Positions 5,321 through 6,509 of a DNA stretch of 6,509 bases are shown here, one piece after another (the first letter of the stretch is position 1; each line of letters begins with the position of its first letter). The notes under the pieces were generated by a model. It made no database searches, was not told the origin of the DNA, and worked only from the letters and a program-made list of their open reading frames with translations. Where the stretch lies: positions 1 through 6,509 of the forward strand of contig JAAFHR010000197.1 in assembly GCA_013298455.1 (NCBI GenBank), in the 5' to 3' direction. A program made the translations under genes and the position numbers. Source of the stretch: Betaproteobacteria bacterium. GTDB taxonomy: Bacteria > Pseudomonadota > Gammaproteobacteria > Burkholderiales > Casimicrobiaceae.

Positions 5321-6509
5321 GAGCTTGTAGAAGCCAAAGTCGATGGTCATGTTGTTATTGGCGTCGATGGAGGTGGTGGCACCCACGCCGTCGTTGTCGC
5401 CCGTGCCCGATTCGCCCGTGGGCTGGAGACCGACGCCCAAGGTAACCACGGCACTGCTGATGCCCGCAACCGTCGGGTCGGCGGCGTCAATACCCTTGTC
5501 AGTTGCGTCGGTGGCGGTTTGACCCACCGCGCCCGCGCCCGTTGAGTTGTTGTAGCCCGCGAGTGGCTTTTGTGCGGCGGCGAGACCGGTGGGGCTGCCT
5601 GCGGCCGTGACCTGCGCGGCGGTGAGGCCCGTCCAGTTTTCTTTGGCCACACGCACGGTGTAGCTGCCGGGGGCCAGGTTCTCGAAGAGGTACTCGCCCG
5701 TAGCGCTCGTGGCTTGGGTGCCCACCACCGCGCCGTTGTTGTCCAAGAGCTCGACGATGACGTTGGGCACCATGGCCTCACCAGCGTCGATCACGCCGTT
5801 GTTGTTGGTGTCAAACCAGATTCGGTTACCCAGCGCAAAGCCGGGGACGAAACCAAAGTCAACGCGCGGCTGGTCGGTGGTGCCGGTGCTGTTGGTGACG
5901 GTGATGCCAGTCCCAGTGTTGGCGGCCAAGGCAATCGTCGTCGTGGTGATGTTGCCGCCGCTGGCCTGTGCAGTGCTAGGACCATTGTCTTGGCTGTCGG
6001 CGTTAGCGCGACCGCCCGCTGTGTCGGCCGAGCTCGTGGAGCCCACCAGCGACGCGTTCACGCCGCCGGTGACGGCTTGTGGAATCCGTACGGTGTAGTT
6101 GCCCGGCAGGATCGGTTGGCCGTTGGCCACGCCTGCGCTGCCGTCCGCTGGCGCGCTCGTGCCTTGGTTAAAGCTGTAGTTGCCGCTGCTGTCGGTGCGA
6201 GTTTGCGCAATGACAACATTATTGCCGTCTAGGAGCTGCACGGTGACGCCCGCGAGTCCGGGTTCGGTGCCGTTTCGGATGCCGTCGTTAAAGACGCCAC
6301 CGCCCGCGCCCGAGTCGCTCCAGACCAAATTACCCACGCTGAGGCGATAGAAACCAAAGTCGATAGTCAGGTTGTCGTTGGCGTTACCCGCGCCACTCGT
6401 GGGTGGGGTTCCAGTGTTGGCACCCGTCTCGGCGGTGTCACCCGTGCCAACGGTGGCCGCACCCAGCACGATGTCAGCACTGCTCACGCCGCTCGTGACG
6501 TAGGCTGCT
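5024..6509 (-). CDS. SdrD-B-like repeat protein: N-terminal part in window (5' end outside, frameshifted at 3' end)
   Basis: The frame is open through the right edge (AAYVTSGVSSADIVLG continues before the GTG at 6487), so the true start and any signal peptide lie outside the window. It contains the tail of one domain, repeats 1 and 2, and most of repeat 3. Repeats open with SVGNLVWSDSG, LGNRIWFDTNNNG and SVGDLVWRDDG and close with (T/V)(I/V)DFGF. Composition is rich in Gly, Ala, Thr, Asn and Asp, typical of secreted adhesin-like proteins. After YLFDQGK (5105) the frame leaves the repeat homology and gives 26 unrelated residues, CWRAQRQATG onward, to a stop at 5024. The true continuation is in the frame of the C-terminal part. 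As written the product is truncated without its sorting tail and would probably be secreted or degraded. The function is not known beyond surface display or adhesion by family analogy. Confidence 0.85.
   Translation of the reverse strand, partial: AAYVTSGVSSADIVLGAATVGTGDTAETGANTGTPPTSGAGNANDNLTIDFGFYRLSVGNLVWSDSGAGGGVFNDGIRNGTEPGLAGVTVQLLDGNNVVIAQTRTDSSGNYSFNQGTSAPADGSAGVANGQPILPGNYTVRIPQAVTGGVNASLVGSTSSADTAGGRANADSQDNGPSTAQASGGNITTTTIALAANTGTGITVTNSTGTTDQPRVDFGFVPGFALGNRIWFDTNNNGVIDAGEAMVPNVIVELLDNNGAVVGTQATSATGEYLFENLAPGSYTVRVAKENWTGLTAAQVTAAGSPTGLAAAQKPLAGYNNSTGAGAVGQTATDATDKGIDAADPTVAGISSAVVTLGVGLQPTGESGTGDNDGVGATTSIDANNNMTIDFGFYKLSVGDLVWRDDGNNGSGGTTAANVNNGLRDSGEAGIGGVRVELYKGNTLVAVTTTNNVSGSTPIGAYLFDQGKCWRAQRQATGTGRRLPSPHPTSHQQR
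5321..5839 (-). repeat. SdrD-B-like domain 2 (type B, 173 residues)
   Basis: This domain runs from FALGNRIWFDTNNNGVIDAG to MTIDFGFYKL. It carries a compact acidic loop, DTNNNGVIDAGE, with the spacing of an EF-hand or dockerin-like Ca-binding loop, then VPNVIVELLD, TGEYLFENLAPGSYTVRV and GISSAVVTLGVG. Type B domains have the short opening loop and an ENLAPG/DNLPAG turn. Confidence 0.8.
5840..6340 (-). repeat. SdrD-B-like domain 1 (type A, 167 residues)
   Basis: This domain runs from SVGNLVWSDSGAGGGV to QPRVDFGFVPG. Internal landmarks are GIRNGTEPGLAGVTVQLLDG, DSSGNYSFNQG, AGVANGQPILPGNYTVRIPQ and TGTTDQPRVDFGF. Type A domains are marked by a long insert after the opening W-x-D and by the ANGQP/PNGKP-to-RIPQ segment. 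Confidence 0.8.

Noticed and set aside
5107..5337. N-terminal 77 residues of the downstream reading frame as a true start of a separate gene
   Set aside because: The Ser/Arg/Thr-rich residues are the wrong frame of domain 3. The proper domain sequence is read in the other frame over the same bases.
5570..6232. 220-residue plus-strand open frame
   Set aside because: It is an antisense shadow of the repeat domains. Its Gly/Ala/Val-rich composition mirrors the codon bias of the minus-strand gene.

Overview
The window reads as ordinary chromosome of a GC-rich proteobacterium. A betaproteobacterium (Burkholderiales-like) is my best guess. The reasons are a GTP-dependent PEP carboxykinase, a small periplasmic class I cytochrome c, an IPTL-CTERM surface protein, and short dispersed repeats built on ATTCCCGC/GCGGGAAT palindromes. 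No rRNA or other taxonomic marker is present, so this placement is inference.

Every gene I can support is on the minus strand, so the transcription order runs from high to low coordinates. From 6509 down to 3823 lies a large SdrD-B-like repeat protein. Its N-terminus is outside the window, five repeat domains are visible, and it ends in an IPTL-CTERM sorting tail. A one-base frameshift near 5101-5110 splits it into two reading frames. Two perfect hairpins (3714-3735, 3748-3770) follow its stop. Next is a 127-residue exported monoheme cytochrome c (3165-3548) with a strong rho-independent terminator at 3097-3130. A non-coding stretch (2335-3096) holds a MITE-like repeat element at 2709-3063, made of two diverged direct copies with inverted ends. 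Then come pckG (433-2295) and, 39 bp downstream, the start of a small helical Imm-5-like protein cut by the window edge (1-393).

Functionally these are separate modules. pckG makes phosphoenolpyruvate from oxaloacetate for gluconeogenesis and probably shares a transcript with the small helical protein. The cytochrome is a periplasmic electron carrier with its own terminator. The repeat protein is a predicted cell-envelope or surface protein, sorted by an exosortase that is not encoded here. I see no CRISPR array, tRNA, rRNA, complete insertion sequence or defence operon. The most notable points are the frameshift inside the repeat protein, its alternating two-domain repeat pattern, the duplicated MITE-like element, and an 11-base match to the 16S rRNA 3' tail just upstream of pckG.
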